64,000 bases of DNA from Streptomyces venezuelae (GCF_008642375.1 NZ_CP029194.1:7558501-7622500); one strand, 5' to 3'; shown: positions 35,272 to 44,126, counted from the stretch's first letter. Notes: generated by a model from the letters alone, not told the origin. Translations and numbers: made by a program.

Positions 35272-35314
35272 GCCGTACACGAGCGGAGCCGTACGAGAGG
35301 CGGGGCCGCACCAG

Positions 35315-35352
35315 AAAGGGCCCGTACCGGATCTTCCCGGTGCGGGCCCTTT
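35315..35352. terminator. Strong bidirectional terminator
   Basis: Arms of 16 bp (AAAGGGCCCGTACCGG with one wobble pair, then its complement) surround a 6-base loop. A's on one side and T's on the other serve both the lactonase gene and the convergent CbiX-like gene. Confidence 0.85.
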
Positions 35353-35368
35353 CCCCTCGTGTAGCGCC

Positions 35369-36292
35369 TCAGAGCGACGGAGCGCCCTGCGGCTGCTGCG
35401 GCGGGATGCCCAGCGCCGAGGTGTACTGCGAGAGCACCAGCTTGCCGATCGCCGGGTAGGCCCCCAGCGGCTCGGCAGCGGCGCAACCGGCCTCCTTGGA
35501 GGCCTCGTCGAGCAGGCCCTCGGCCAGCTCCGGGCCGATCAGGTACGGCGCGAGCGCCAGCTGGGCGGAGCCCGAGGCGCGCAGCTGCTCGGCGATGGAG
35601 GTGATCGAACCCTCCTGGTCGAGCGCGGCGGCCATCACCGGCACCGCGAGGCGCGCGGCGAGCAGCATGCCGGTGATCCCGGCGGCCTGCACGGCCTCCT
35701 CGCCACCGACGGTGGCCAGGATGATGCCGTCGGCGGCCGTCGCCACCGTGAACAGCCGGGCGCGGTCGGCACGGGCGAGCCCGGCCTCCGACAGGCGCAC
35801 GTGCAGCGCCTCGGCCAGCAGCGGGTGCGGGCCGAGGACCTCGGTCAGCTCGGCGGTGTTGCCGCTGTCCATGACGGCCTGGCGCACCTGGCGCATCAGG
35901 GCGCTGTCCGGGCCCGCGAGCAGCGGGACCACGACGGCGGCGGGGCCGGTCGGGGCGGCGACCTCACGGCCGGCGGCCAGGGCCAGCTCGTACCGCTGGG
36001 CGCGGAGCGCCTCGGCGGCCGTCAGCACCGTCGCGAGCGCGGGGTACTCGATGTCGTCGCCGTCCAGGAAGCCGATCACGGCCTCCAGGCCGGGCAGCTC
36101 CGAGCGGGCGATGCTCACGACCTCTTCGGCCAGCGAGCGTATGGCGGCCGACGGCACACCGGGAACGGCGAGAACCAGTGCGGGAGCGCCCTCGGGCGCC
36201 GCCGCGGGTTCGGGGCGACGGTGCCGCCCGGACTGGCGGGGTCGAGGCATTCGTACAGGCAGGCCGGAAGCAGGCCCAGTGGGGGAGCTCAT
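35369..36292 (-). CDS. CbiX/sirohydrochlorin chelatase-like protein, probably degenerate
   Basis: A 307-residue protein with the duplicated CbiX-like layout. The second-lobe motif LGPHPLLAEAL is conserved, but the first-lobe metal ligand (HGS in chelatases) is replaced by AVPGVPS. One of the two catalytic histidines is therefore missing, and chelatase activity is doubtful. It may serve as a binding or regulatory protein. ATG 36292 has no clear ribosome site. A bidirectional terminator lies 17 bp past the stop. Confidence 0.6.
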   Translation of the reverse strand: MSSPTGPASGLPVRMPRPRQSGRHRRPEPAAAPEGAPALVLAVPGVPSAAIRSLAEEVVSIARSELPGLEAVIGFLDGDDIEYPALATVLTAAEALRAQRYELALAAGREVAAPTGPAAVVVPLLAGPDSALMRQVRQAVMDSGNTAELTEVLGPHPLLAEALHVRLSEAGLARADRARLFTVATAADGIILATVGGEEAVQAAGITGMLLAARLAVPVMAAALDQEGSITSIAEQLRASGSAQLALAPYLIGPELAEGLLDEASKEAGCAAAEPLGAYPAIGKLVLSQYTSALGIPPQQPQGAPSL

Positions 36293-36342
36293 GGCGCCGC
36301 ATGCTACTGGTTTCGTCGGACACGCTGTTCGGTGAGGTGCGA

Positions 36343-37488
36343 TCACGCGTCGTCTGTCCCTGTATGTCCGGTCTCCGTGTCCGCTCCCGGCCCCTCTCGT
36401 GCCTCCGCACCACGCCCGACCTGGGCGGATGCCGTCGGCTGCGCCGTCATGCCGTCGAACAGGCGCAGCAGCGACGGGTCCTCCGGCAGGCGCAGCGTGC
36501 CGGAGGCGAGTGCCGAGGCGAGGGCGACCGCCCCGGCCAGCGGATCGCCCGCGGGCGGGACCGTCCGGGCGTGCGGGATCCGCTCCGCGAGCGCGGCCCG
36601 CAGGGGTACGAGCAGGGGGTCGCCCATCCTGAAGAGACCGCCCGTCAGGGCGACCAGGGCCCCCGGGGCGGCCGGGCACACGGCCTCGGCGGCGTCCGCG
36701 ACATGCGCCGCGGCGCGGCCGAGGACCTCCGCCGCGACCGGGTCGCCCGCTGCGGCGCAGGCCCCCACCTCCGGGGCGAACGAGGCGAGTACGGCGGGCC
36801 GGTCCGTACGGGGGTAGAGCACGCCCGGCAGGCCCGCCGCCGGCCCGAACAGCTTCTCGGCGCGGGCGAGGAGCGCCGCCGAACCGCCGCGCCGCCCGTC
36901 GTGGGCGCGCATCGCCGCCTCCAGGCCCGCCCGGCCGATCCAGGCCCCGCTGCCACAGTCGCCGAGGAGGTGCCCCCAGCCGTCGGCCCGGCGCCAGGAC
37001 GCCAGATCCGTACCGAGCGCAATCATCCCCGTGCCGCCCGCGACGACCGCACCCGGCCGCTGTCCGAGCGCCCCGGCGTACGCGGTGACGGCGTCGGCCG
37101 CGAGCGCGAGCCGTCGTACGCCCCACGCCCCGGCGAAGGCGCCCGGCAGTTCGGCCCGCAGCTCGCGCCCGAGGGTCGCCATCCCCGCGGCGCCCACGGC
37201 CACCGCGCGGACCGGCCGGCCGGCTGCCGCCCCCGTCGCGGCGCGCTCGCGCAGCTCGCGGACGGCGGGGAGGACCTGCTCCAGGAAGTGGGCCGCCGAG
37301 ATGCCGCCCGGCCCGGTCCCGACCGGCTCCCGCGTGGCGAGGGTGCCGAGGACCGTGCCGTCCGCGGCCGCGGCCAGCGCGATCCGCAGCCCGGACCCAC
37401 CGGAGTCCACACCGATGACGAGCCCCTCGGCGGGTTCGTTCACGGAATCGACGGAATCCACGGAATCCACGGTGCACCGTCCTGACAT
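36343..37488 (-). CDS. BadF/BadG-type ATPase, N-acetylglucosamine kinase-like
   Basis: A 381-residue member of the actin-like ATPase superfamily. The phosphate-1 motif is IGVDSGGSGLRIAL, and the second-domain motif VVAGGTGMIALG and ALTGGLF adenosine loop are visible. Such proteins commonly phosphorylate N-acetylglucosamine or related sugars. The start is uncertain: ATG 37488 has a pyrimidine-rich leader, while GTG 37470 has AGGACGG nearby. Near the N-terminus the DNA holds 9-bp tandem repeats encoding VDS units (37441-37467). It stands alone between convergent and divergent neighbours. Confidence 0.75.
   Translation of the reverse strand: MSGRCTVDSVDSVDSVNEPAEGLVIGVDSGGSGLRIALAAAADGTVLGTLATREPVGTGPGGISAAHFLEQVLPAVRELRERAATGAAAGRPVRAVAVGAAGMATLGRELRAELPGAFAGAWGVRRLALAADAVTAYAGALGQRPGAVVAGGTGMIALGTDLASWRRADGWGHLLGDCGSGAWIGRAGLEAAMRAHDGRRGGSAALLARAEKLFGPAAGLPGVLYPRTDRPAVLASFAPEVGACAAAGDPVAAEVLGRAAAHVADAAEAVCPAAPGALVALTGGLFRMGDPLLVPLRAALAERIPHARTVPPAGDPLAGAVALASALASGTLRLPEDPSLLRLFDGMTAQPTASAQVGRGAEAREGPGADTETGHTGTDDA
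37441..37467. repeat. Three 9-bp tandem repeats in the kinase-like gene
   Basis: CACGGAATC, GACGGAATC and CACGGAATC lie head to tail and encode the repeat Val-Asp-Ser near the N-terminus. Copy number may vary between strains without breaking the frame. Confidence 0.6.
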
Positions 37489-37581
37489 GAGAGGGACAAG
37501 GGGCGGGCGGGTGACGGGAGTCTAGAGGGCGGCGGTCCGGGCGGACCGGGTTGTCACTGTAGGCCGGTAGAGTGACGGACC

Positions 37582-38259
37582 GTGACAGCGCGACCCTTGA
37601 ACGAACTGGTGGAGCCCGGCTGGGCGGAGGCTCTGAGCCCCGTCGCGGGCCGTGTGGCGGAGATGGGCGACTTCCTGCGCGCGGAGATCGCCGCGGGCCG
37701 GACGTACCTGCCGTCCGGGCCGAACGTCCTGCGGGCCTTCCAGCAGCCATTCGACGACGTGCGGGTCCTGATCGTGGGTCAGGACCCCTACCCGACACCG
37801 GGGATGGCGATCGGCCTCAGCTTCGCGGTCGCCCCCGAGATCCGCTCGCTGCCGGGCAGCCTGGAGAACATCTACCGCGAGCTGAACACCGACCTCGGGC
37901 TGCCCCGGCCGTCGAACGGCGACCTGACCCCGTGGACCCGTCAGGGCGTCCTGCTCCTCAACAGGGCCCTGACCACGGCCCCGCGCAAGCCGGCCGCCCA
38001 CCGCGGCAAGGGCTGGGAAGAGGTGACCGAGCAGGCCATCCGCGCCCTCGCCGCCCGGGGCAAGCCCCTGGTGTCCATCCTGTGGGGACGGGACGCCCGG
38101 AACGCCCGGCCGCTCCTCGGGGACCTCCCGGCGATCGAGTCGGCGCACCCGTCTCCGATGTCGGCGGACCGGGGCTTCTTCGGCTCCCGCCCCTTCAGCC
38201 GCGCCAACGAACTCCTCCTGGAGCAGGGCGCCCAGCCCGTGGACTGGCGCCTGCCCTGA
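37582..38259 (+). CDS. ung: Uracil-DNA glycosylase, family 1
   Basis: A 225-residue DNA repair enzyme that removes uracil from DNA. The water-activating motif GQDPYP (67-72, Asp68), the uracil-pocket region LLLNRALTT and the C-terminal HPSPMSADRGFFGSRPFS loop are all intact. GTG 37582 has only a weak GGAC before it. A possible -10 TAGAGT at 37568 would place transcription almost at the start codon. A second UDG-superfamily protein occurs on the mobile element at 48546-49190, which is a different family. Confidence 0.93.
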   Translation: MTARPLNELVEPGWAEALSPVAGRVAEMGDFLRAEIAAGRTYLPSGPNVLRAFQQPFDDVRVLIVGQDPYPTPGMAIGLSFAVAPEIRSLPGSLENIYRELNTDLGLPRPSNGDLTPWTRQGVLLLNRALTTAPRKPAAHRGKGWEEVTEQAIRALAARGKPLVSILWGRDARNARPLLGDLPAIESAHPSPMSADRGFFGSRPFSRANELLLEQGAQPVDWRLP

Positions 38260-38305
38260 TCCGTACGCGGCGGGCGGGCGCCCGGCCGCCGTCCGGAGCG
38301 GGCCG

Positions 38306-39388
38306 TCAGATCACCGCGGCCCGCACGCACAGGACGTCCGGCAGGTGCTCCGCCAGGAGTCTCCAGCTCTCCCCGTCGTCGTCGCTCGCGTACAACTCGC
38401 CGTTGCGGTTGCCGAAGTAGACGCCCGCCGGGTCCGCGTCGTCGGTGCAGAGCGCGTCCCGCAGCACCGTGCCGTAGTGGTCGCCCTCGGGCAGGCCCCG
38501 GCTCAGCGGTTCCCAGCTGGCTCCGGCGTCGTTCGTCCGGTAGACGCGGCAGCGTCGGCCGGCCGGGACACGGTCGGAGTCCGCCGTGATGGGGAAGACG
38601 TAGGCGGTGTCCGGGCGGTGCGGGTGGGCGGCGACGGCGAAGCCGAAGTCGGAGGGGAGTCCGGCGCCGATGTCGGACCAGCTGCCGCCCCCGTCGTCGC
38701 TGCGGAAGACGCCCCAGTGGTTCTGGAGGTACAGCCGGTCCTTGTCGGCCGCGTCCTGGGCGATCTTGTGGACGCACTGCCCGAACTCGGGGTTCGGGTC
38801 GGGCAGGAAGACCGCGGGCACCCCTTGGTTGGACGGCGCCCACGCGGCCCCGCCGTCCCGGGAGCGGAACACCCCGGCGGTCGACACCGCGACGGTGAGC
38901 GCGTCCGGGTCGCGGGGGTCGGTGACGACGGTGTGGACGGCCTCGCCGCCTCCGCCGGGCACCCACTTGCCCCGGGTGGGATGCTCCCAGAGCGGGCGGA
39001 CGAGCTCGAAGGACTCCCCGCCGTCCGCCGAGCGGAACAGCGCCGCCGGTTCCGTCCCCGCGTAGACGACGTCGGGGGAGTGCCCGGGCGCCGGGTGCAG
39101 CTGCCAGACGCGCTCCAGCGAGGCGCCCGTGTCCTCGGGGAACTTCACCGCGGGCCGCGCGGGCTCGGTCCAGTTCTTGCCGAGGTCGTCGGAGTGGAAG
39201 ACGGAGGGTCCCCAGTGGGCGCTGTCCCCGCCCACGAGGAGCCGCGGTACCGGCCGTCGGGTGTCGATCGCGACCGAGTAGACGGCCTGCGCGGGGAAGG
39301 CCGGATCGTCGAACTCCCATCGGCCGTCGTGCCGGTGGCCGATGAAGAGCCCCTTGCGGGTGCCTACGGTGAGGAGTACGTCAGGCAT
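38306..39388 (-). CDS. BNR/Asp-box repeat beta-propeller protein
   Basis: A 360-residue beta-propeller with repeated Asp-box motifs (SDDLGKNW, SADGGESF, SRDGGAAW, SDDGGGSW, TNDAGASW, SDDDGESW), as in sialidases and WD40/YVTN-like proteins. It has no signal peptide, so it acts in the cytosol, and no sialidase catalytic residues were recognised. Function is unknown. ATG 39388 follows GGAGG by 9 bp. It converges with ung. Confidence 0.75.
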   Translation of the reverse strand: MPDVLLTVGTRKGLFIGHRHDGRWEFDDPAFPAQAVYSVAIDTRRPVPRLLVGGDSAHWGPSVFHSDDLGKNWTEPARPAVKFPEDTGASLERVWQLHPAPGHSPDVVYAGTEPAALFRSADGGESFELVRPLWEHPTRGKWVPGGGGEAVHTVVTDPRDPDALTVAVSTAGVFRSRDGGAAWAPSNQGVPAVFLPDPNPEFGQCVHKIAQDAADKDRLYLQNHWGVFRSDDGGGSWSDIGAGLPSDFGFAVAAHPHRPDTAYVFPITADSDRVPAGRRCRVYRTNDAGASWEPLSRGLPEGDHYGTVLRDALCTDDADPAGVYFGNRNGELYASDDDGESWRLLAEHLPDVLCVRAAVI

Positions 39389-39560
39389 GGCTTGGTACCT
39401 CCAGGACGCCGTTGTCGCGGATACGGGCCAGTCTGCACCCGCCCACTGACAACGGCCCCCGGACACACCTGAGGCCCCGGGACACCGGCCCGGGGCGGCC
39501 CCGGACACGGTCCGGGACCACCCCGGACGCCGGGCCCGGGGACGACCCCTGCCCTGCCTC

Positions 39561-40643
39561 TCAGATCGCCCAGGCGTACTGCGCAGGGGCATGGGTCTCC
39601 GCGCCGAGCTCGCGGGCCGCGCGGCGGGGCCAGGAGGCGTCGCGGAGCAGCTCGCGGCCGAGGAGGACCGCGTCGGCCTCGCCGTTGGCGAGGATCTTCT
39701 CGGCCTGCTCGCTCTCGGTGATCAGGCCGACGGCGGCCACCGGCAGTCCGGTCTCCGCCCTGACCCGGGCTGCGAACGGCACCTGGTAGCCCGGACCCAC
39801 GGGGATCCGCGCCGGGCCGCCGTTCCCGCCGCTGGAGACGTCGAGGAGGTCGACGCCGTGCTCGCGCAGCAGCGCCGCGAACCGCACGGTCTCGTCGGCC
39901 GTCCAGCCCTGCTCCTCCAGCCAGTCGGTGGCGGAGATCCGGAAGAAGACGGGCAGCTCCTCGGGCCACACGGACCGCACCGCGTCGACGACCTCCAGGG
40001 CGAGCCGGGTCCGGTTCTCGAAGGAGCCGCCGTACTCGTCGGTGCGGTGGTTGCTGTGCGGGGAGAGGAACTCGCCGATGAGGTAGCCGTGGGCACCGTG
40101 CACCTCGACGACCTCGAAGCCGGCGTCCAGCGCGCGGCGGGCCGCGTCCGCGAACTGCCCGGTGATCTCGCGGATCCGCTCGACGGTCAGCTCGGTCGGC
40201 ACCGGGTACCCCTCGTCGAAGGCGACCGGGCTGGGGCCGACGGGCTGCCAGCCGGGCCCGCCCGGCGCGACGGGACCGCGGCCCTGCCAGGGGCGGTTGG
40301 TCGAGGCCTTGCGTCCGGCGTGGCCGATCTGGATGCCGGGCACGGTGCCGTGCTCCTTGAGGAAGTCCGCGATCCGGCGCAGGCCCTCCGTCTGGGTGTC
40401 GTTCCACAGGCCGAGGTCCGCGGGGCTGATCCGGCCCTCGGGGGCGACGGCGGTCGCCTCGACGAGGATGAGCCCGGCGCCGCCGGTGGCCCGGGAGGCG
40501 TAGTGGGCGAAGTGCCAGTCTCCGGCCACACCCGCGTTCGGCCCGGTCATCTCGGCCGAGTACTGGCACATCGGCGCCATCCAGACCCGGTTGGGCACGG
40601 TCAGCGAACGCAGGGTGTAGGGCTGGAACAGGGCGACGCTCAT
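39561..40643 (-). CDS. NADH:flavin oxidoreductase, YqjM-type old yellow enzyme
   Basis: A 360-residue FMN-dependent ene-reductase of the thermophilic-like (YqjM) class. The N-terminal APMCQYSA carries the Cys that tunes flavin potential. HAGRKAS, EVHGAHGYLIGEFLSPHSN and the DEYGGSFENRTRLA barrel motif are conserved. It reduces activated alkenes using NAD(P)H. ATG 40643 has GGAG about 8 bp upstream. The divergent ArsR gene and paired TACGA-N6-TCGTA palindromes between the genes suggest direct repression. Confidence 0.9.
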   Translation of the reverse strand: MSVALFQPYTLRSLTVPNRVWMAPMCQYSAEMTGPNAGVAGDWHFAHYASRATGGAGLILVEATAVAPEGRISPADLGLWNDTQTEGLRRIADFLKEHGTVPGIQIGHAGRKASTNRPWQGRGPVAPGGPGWQPVGPSPVAFDEGYPVPTELTVERIREITGQFADAARRALDAGFEVVEVHGAHGYLIGEFLSPHSNHRTDEYGGSFENRTRLALEVVDAVRSVWPEELPVFFRISATDWLEEQGWTADETVRFAALLREHGVDLLDVSSGGNGGPARIPVGPGYQVPFAARVRAETGLPVAAVGLITESEQAEKILANGEADAVLLGRELLRDASWPRRAARELGAETHAPAQYAWAI

Positions 40644-40679
40644 GACGGACTCCGTTTCGGGGGCCTCGAAGGATGCTCG

Positions 40680-40695
40680 TACGATACTCATCGTA
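40680..40695. promoter_or_regulatory. Operator copy 1, TACGA-N6-TCGTA
   Basis: TACGATACTCATCGTA is a palindrome with 6-bp arms. It lies in the -10 zone of the minus-strand old yellow enzyme promoter. Confidence 0.6.
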
Positions 40696-40704
40696 GTACG
40701 GCAC

Positions 40705-40733
40705 CTGTCAAACTACGAGAGTTCTCGTACAAT
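40705..40733 (+). promoter_or_regulatory. Promoter of the ArsR-type regulator gene
   Basis: CTGTCA (40705-40710) and TACAAT (40728-40733) are separated by exactly 17 bp. The overlapping TGTCAA reads TTGACA on the minus strand and is a good -35 for the divergent gene. Confidence 0.65.
40714..40729. promoter_or_regulatory. Operator copy 2, TACGA-N6-TCGTA
   Basis: TACGAGAGTTCTCGTA has 7-bp arms. It sits between the -35 and -10 boxes of the ArsR-type gene, the usual place for an autorepression site. Its start is 34 bp after that of copy 1. Confidence 0.65.
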
Positions 40734-40779
40734 GGGGCTCCGTCAATGAGGCCCCACCGGATGAAGCGGAGCCGCCGCC

Positions 40780-41139
40780 ATGTCGACCGCCGCCAGCCCT
40801 CGCGCGCTCGAACACCCCACGCGGGACCAGATCGGCCTGGAAGGGGTGCTCCACGCGCTCTCGGACACCGTGCGACTGCGCATCGTGCGGGATCTGGCAC
40901 GCGAGGGCGACGCGCTGAGCTGCTCGTACTTCGACCTCCCGGTCACCAAGTCCACGACGACGCACCACTTCCGCGTCCTGCGCGAGAGTGGCGTGATCCA
41001 GCAGATGTACCAGGGCACGGCGAAGCTCAACGCCCTGCGCAAGGACGACCTGGACGCCCTCTTCCCCGGCCTCCTGGACACCGTCCTGACGGCGGCCGAG
41101 GCGCAGGCCGGCCGCCGGGACGCCGCCGAAGGGGCTTGA
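40780..41139 (+). CDS. ArsR-family transcriptional regulator (thiol/electrophile-type)
   Basis: A 119-residue winged-helix regulator. The core LHALSDTVRLRIVRDLA and the recognition helix VTKSTTTHHFRVLRESGVI are typical of ArsR proteins of the YczG/HxlR-adjacent type. One cysteine in LSCSYFD precedes the recognition helix and could sense electrophiles. It is divergent from the old yellow enzyme gene, with two matching palindromes between them, so it most likely represses both. It converges with the DUF305 gene, 4 bp from its stop. Confidence 0.82.
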   Translation: MSTAASPRALEHPTRDQIGLEGVLHALSDTVRLRIVRDLAREGDALSCSYFDLPVTKSTTTHHFRVLRESGVIQQMYQGTAKLNALRKDDLDALFPGLLDTVLTAAEAQAGRRDAAEGA

Positions 41140-41143
41140 GCCC

Positions 41144-41794
41144 CTACAGCGACCGCATCCGGTTGATCTCCGAGGTCTGCTGGGCGATCACGTCGTTGGC
41201 CATCTCCTCGACCAGGACGTTGTTGCCCTCGCTCAGCACCTCGGCCGCCATCGTCACGGCCCCCTCGTGGTGCGTGATCATGAGCTTCAGGAACAGCGTG
41301 TCGAAGGCCTCGCCCTTCGCGCCCTTCAGCTCCTTCAGCTGGGCCTCGGTCGCCATGCCCGGCATCGAGTGATGGTCGTGGCCGCTCTGCTCGCGCGGCC
41401 CGCCGTTGTTCTTCAGCCAGCCCTCCATCGCGGCGATCTCCGGCTGCTGCGCGGCCGCGATCCGCTCGGCCACCTTCTTCACCATCGGGGATCCCGCCCG
41501 CTGCGGGGCGAGTTCCGTCATGGTCAGCGCCTGGCGGTGGTGGACGATCATCATCTGCGCGTACGTGAAGTCGGCGCTGTTCGGGCTCTCGTCGGGGAGG
41601 AGCCTGGCGGCCTCCTCCGGCGATATCCGCTTGGCCGGCTCGCCGGGCTTCCCCGGGGCCACCACCGAGCCTCCGGCCGAGGCCTCGGCCCGCGGTGCGG
41701 CCGTGCCGGATCCCGACTCGCAGGCGCCCAGGGCGAGTACGGCGACGGCTGACAGGGCCACGGCGACGACGGCACGGTGACGGCGGATCAACAA
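41144..41794 (-). CDS. DUF305 lipoprotein
   Basis: A 216-residue exported lipoprotein: basic start, hydrophobic segment and lipobox LGAC. The mature part is a four-helix DUF305 protein with the paired motifs TYAQMMIVHHRQALTM and LKLMITHHEGAVTMA. The His/Met-rich pattern fits metal binding, and a HDHHSMPGM loop adds further ligands, so a copper-related role is plausible. It starts with TTG 41794 (or TTG 41791) behind GGAGG. Confidence 0.82.
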   Translation of the reverse strand: MLIRRHRAVVAVALSAVAVLALGACESGSGTAAPRAEASAGGSVVAPGKPGEPAKRISPEEAARLLPDESPNSADFTYAQMMIVHHRQALTMTELAPQRAGSPMVKKVAERIAAAQQPEIAAMEGWLKNNGGPREQSGHDHHSMPGMATEAQLKELKGAKGEAFDTLFLKLMITHHEGAVTMAAEVLSEGNNVLVEEMANDVIAQQTSEINRMRSL

Positions 41795-41933
41795 CGCGAC
41801 CTCCAGATGTTCTTGCGGGGACAGTGACCGTTCCTAGCACTTTTCCCGGAGGGATCGATCAGATTCCTTCATTACGTCTGTGTTGCCATCTGTTGAGATG
41901 CGCACGCCAAGGACCATACTGCCGGGGTCCAAC

Positions 41934-41955
41934 ATCCGTTCAAGGCTGAACGGAT
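41934..41955. promoter_or_regulatory. 9-bp inverted repeat before the LVIVD-repeat gene
   Basis: ATCCGTTCA, spacer AGGC, TGAACGGAT: a perfect repeat ending 15 bp before the GTG start. It may be an operator or a hairpin in the leader that influences translation. Confidence 0.45.
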
Positions 41956-41970
41956 ACCAGCGAGGACGGA

Positions 41971-43497
41971 GTGACTTCGTTGCGAATATCGCGTACCCCG
42001 CGTAGCCCGCGTGCACGGATCAGACGCCTGGGTGTGGCGTCGGCCGCCGCCGGCCTGCTGGCCACGATGCTGGCGGCCGGACCCTCGGTCGCCACCCCCG
42101 ACCCCGGAGACGCCCTGACCCAGGGCACGGTCTCCGCGGAGCAGGCCGCCGAGGCGCGCTCCGCCATCCAGAGCGGTGACATCCCCGGCGTGGACGAGAT
42201 CGTCCACAGCAAGAACATCGAACATCTCGCCAACATCCCCAAGGACGCCCTCAAGGGCACCAACTCCGACCTCGCCTTCCAGGGCAAGTACGCCTTCGCA
42301 GGCAACTACGACGGCTTCCGGATCTTCGACATCAGCAACCCGAAGGCCCCGACGACCGTCGCCCAGGTCCTCTGCCCCGGCTCCCAGAACGACATCTCCG
42401 TCTCCGGGAACCTGGTCTTCCTCTCCACCGACTCCTCCCGCAGCGACAACTCCTGCGCCAGCACGTCGCAGCCCGCCTCGGTGAAGGAATCCTGGGAGGG
42501 CATGAAGATCTTCGACATCAGCGACATCAGGAACCCGAAGTACGTCGCCGCCGTCGAGACCGCCTGCGGCTCGCACACCCACACGCTCCTGCCCAAGGGC
42601 AAGAACGTGTACGTGTACGTCTCCTCCTACTCGCCCAACGCGGCCTTCCCCGACTGCCAGCCCCCGCACGACGGCATCTCGGTCATCAAGGTCCCGCGCA
42701 AGGCGCCCGAGAAGGCCGCGATCGTCAGCTTCCCCGTCCTCTTCCCGGGCGAGGGCCCGGACGGCGGCGGCAACCCCGGCGGTCCCACCAACCCGGGCGT
42801 CTCCAAGACCACCGGCTGCCACGACATCACCGTGCTGCCGGAGAAGGACCTCGCCGCCGGCGCCTGCATGGGTGACGGCATCCTCTTCGACATCGAGGAC
42901 CCCGAGCGCCCGAAGGTGATCGACCAGGTCCAGGACAACGTCAACTTCGCCTTCTGGCACTCGGCCACCTTCAACCAGAAGGCCAACAAGGTCGTCTTCA
43001 CCGACGAGCTCGGCGGTGGCGGCGGCGCGACCTGCAACGCCGTGGTCGGCCCGAACCGGGGCGCCGACGGCATCTACGACATCGTCGGCAAGGGCGACAA
43101 GCGCAAGCTGGTCTTCCGCAGCTACTTCAAGATCCCGCGCCACCAGGCCGACACCGAGAACTGCGTCGCCCACAACGGCTCGCTCATCCCGGTCAAGGGC
43201 AAGGACCTCATGGTCCAGGCCTGGTACCAGGGCGGCGTCTCCGTCTGGGACTTCACGGACTCCGCCAACCCGAAGGAGATCGGCTACTTCGAGCGCGGCC
43301 CGCTGTCCGCCACCACGATCTCCACGGGCGGTTCCTGGTCCGCGTACTACTACAACGGCTACATCTACTCGAACGACATCGCCAAGGGCTTCGACGTCCT
43401 GAAGCTCTCCGACCGTCGTACCGACCCCGCGAAGCGGATCCGGATGGACGAGCTCAACGTCCAGACGCAGCCGGACTACTTCGACTTCGACGACTGA
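41971..43497 (+). CDS. Secreted LVIVD-repeat protein
   Basis: A 508-residue secreted protein. An Arg-rich start with a hydrophobic stretch (VASAAAGLLATMLAAGPSVA) looks like a signal peptide. The mature protein contains LVIVD-type propeller blades (YDGFRIFDISNPKAPT, EGMKIFDISDIRNPKYV, DGILFDIEDPERPKV, GGVSVWDFTDSANPKE). Such proteins are extracytoplasmic with unknown function. Its last 22 bp overlap the convergent TetR gene. The neighbouring DUF305 gene is divergent and may share control. Confidence 0.8.
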   Translation: MTSLRISRTPRSPRARIRRLGVASAAAGLLATMLAAGPSVATPDPGDALTQGTVSAEQAAEARSAIQSGDIPGVDEIVHSKNIEHLANIPKDALKGTNSDLAFQGKYAFAGNYDGFRIFDISNPKAPTTVAQVLCPGSQNDISVSGNLVFLSTDSSRSDNSCASTSQPASVKESWEGMKIFDISDIRNPKYVAAVETACGSHTHTLLPKGKNVYVYVSSYSPNAAFPDCQPPHDGISVIKVPRKAPEKAAIVSFPVLFPGEGPDGGGNPGGPTNPGVSKTTGCHDITVLPEKDLAAGACMGDGILFDIEDPERPKVIDQVQDNVNFAFWHSATFNQKANKVVFTDELGGGGGATCNAVVGPNRGADGIYDIVGKGDKRKLVFRSYFKIPRHQADTENCVAHNGSLIPVKGKDLMVQAWYQGGVSVWDFTDSANPKEIGYFERGPLSATTISTGGSWSAYYYNGYIYSNDIAKGFDVLKLSDRRTDPAKRIRMDELNVQTQPDYFDFDD

Positions 43498-44126
43498 CCG
43501 AGCCGCACCACGGGCGTGCTGTCGGGCGGACCTCCGTCCGGCGGCGCGCCCTGCTCCCATCCCAGCCCGTACCGCTGGAAGAGCTCCCACCGCAGCCGCG
43601 CCATCGGCATCGGGGCGCCCGGCAGCAGAACAGCCACCACCGCGCCCATCAGCAGGGCGCGCAGCAGCGGATAGTCCGTGTCCACGTCCGCGGAGCCGTA
43701 CCGGACGACCGTGTCCCGCAGCAGGTGGGCGAGGCGCTGCTGCTCCTGGCACTGCACGAACCCCTCGGCCTGGAGGATTCCCGCCATGTGGGTCCGCATC
43801 AGCGTGGGACGCGACACCGCGAGGCCCAGGATCGCGTCGATGGCCCGCGCCAGCCGCTCCCGGCCGTCCTCCGTGTGCGGCTCGCGCTCCAGCGCCTCCT
43901 CCAGCGTCAGGTGCATCAGCCGGTGCACCGCCGCCTGCAGCAGCTGCCGCTTCCCCGGGAAGTAGTACGAGATGAGTCCGCGCGCCGACCCCGCACGCTC
44001 CGCGATGTCGCCGAGCGTGGTCGCCTCGTAGCCCCGCGTCGACACCAGGTCCACGGTGGCCTGCAGAATCCGCTCACGTGAGCGGCGCCTGAGCTCTTCA
44101 TTGACCGATGGGCTGCGCGGGGACAT
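43476..44126 (-). CDS. TetR-family transcriptional regulator
   Basis: A 216-residue regulator with an N-terminal TetR HTH (RERILQATVDLVSTRGYEATTLGDIAERAGSARG across helices 1-3, then LISYYFPGKRQLLQAAV). The C-terminal ligand domain is helical. ATG 44126 has CAGGAG 6 bp upstream; earlier in-frame codons are less likely. It is the last chromosomal gene before the mobile element. The target is unknown. Confidence 0.85.
   Translation of the reverse strand: MSPRSPSVNEELRRRSRERILQATVDLVSTRGYEATTLGDIAERAGSARGLISYYFPGKRQLLQAAVHRLMHLTLEEALEREPHTEDGRERLARAIDAILGLAVSRPTLMRTHMAGILQAEGFVQCQEQQRLAHLLRDTVVRYGSADVDTDYPLLRALLMGAVVAVLLPGAPMPMARLRWELFQRYGLGWEQGAPPDGGPPDSTPVVRLGQSSKSK

Noticed and set aside
36343..37530. 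A dre site directly upstream of the kinase-like gene
   Set aside because: Only the hexamer TCTAGA with mismatched flanks is found near 37521; too weak to call.
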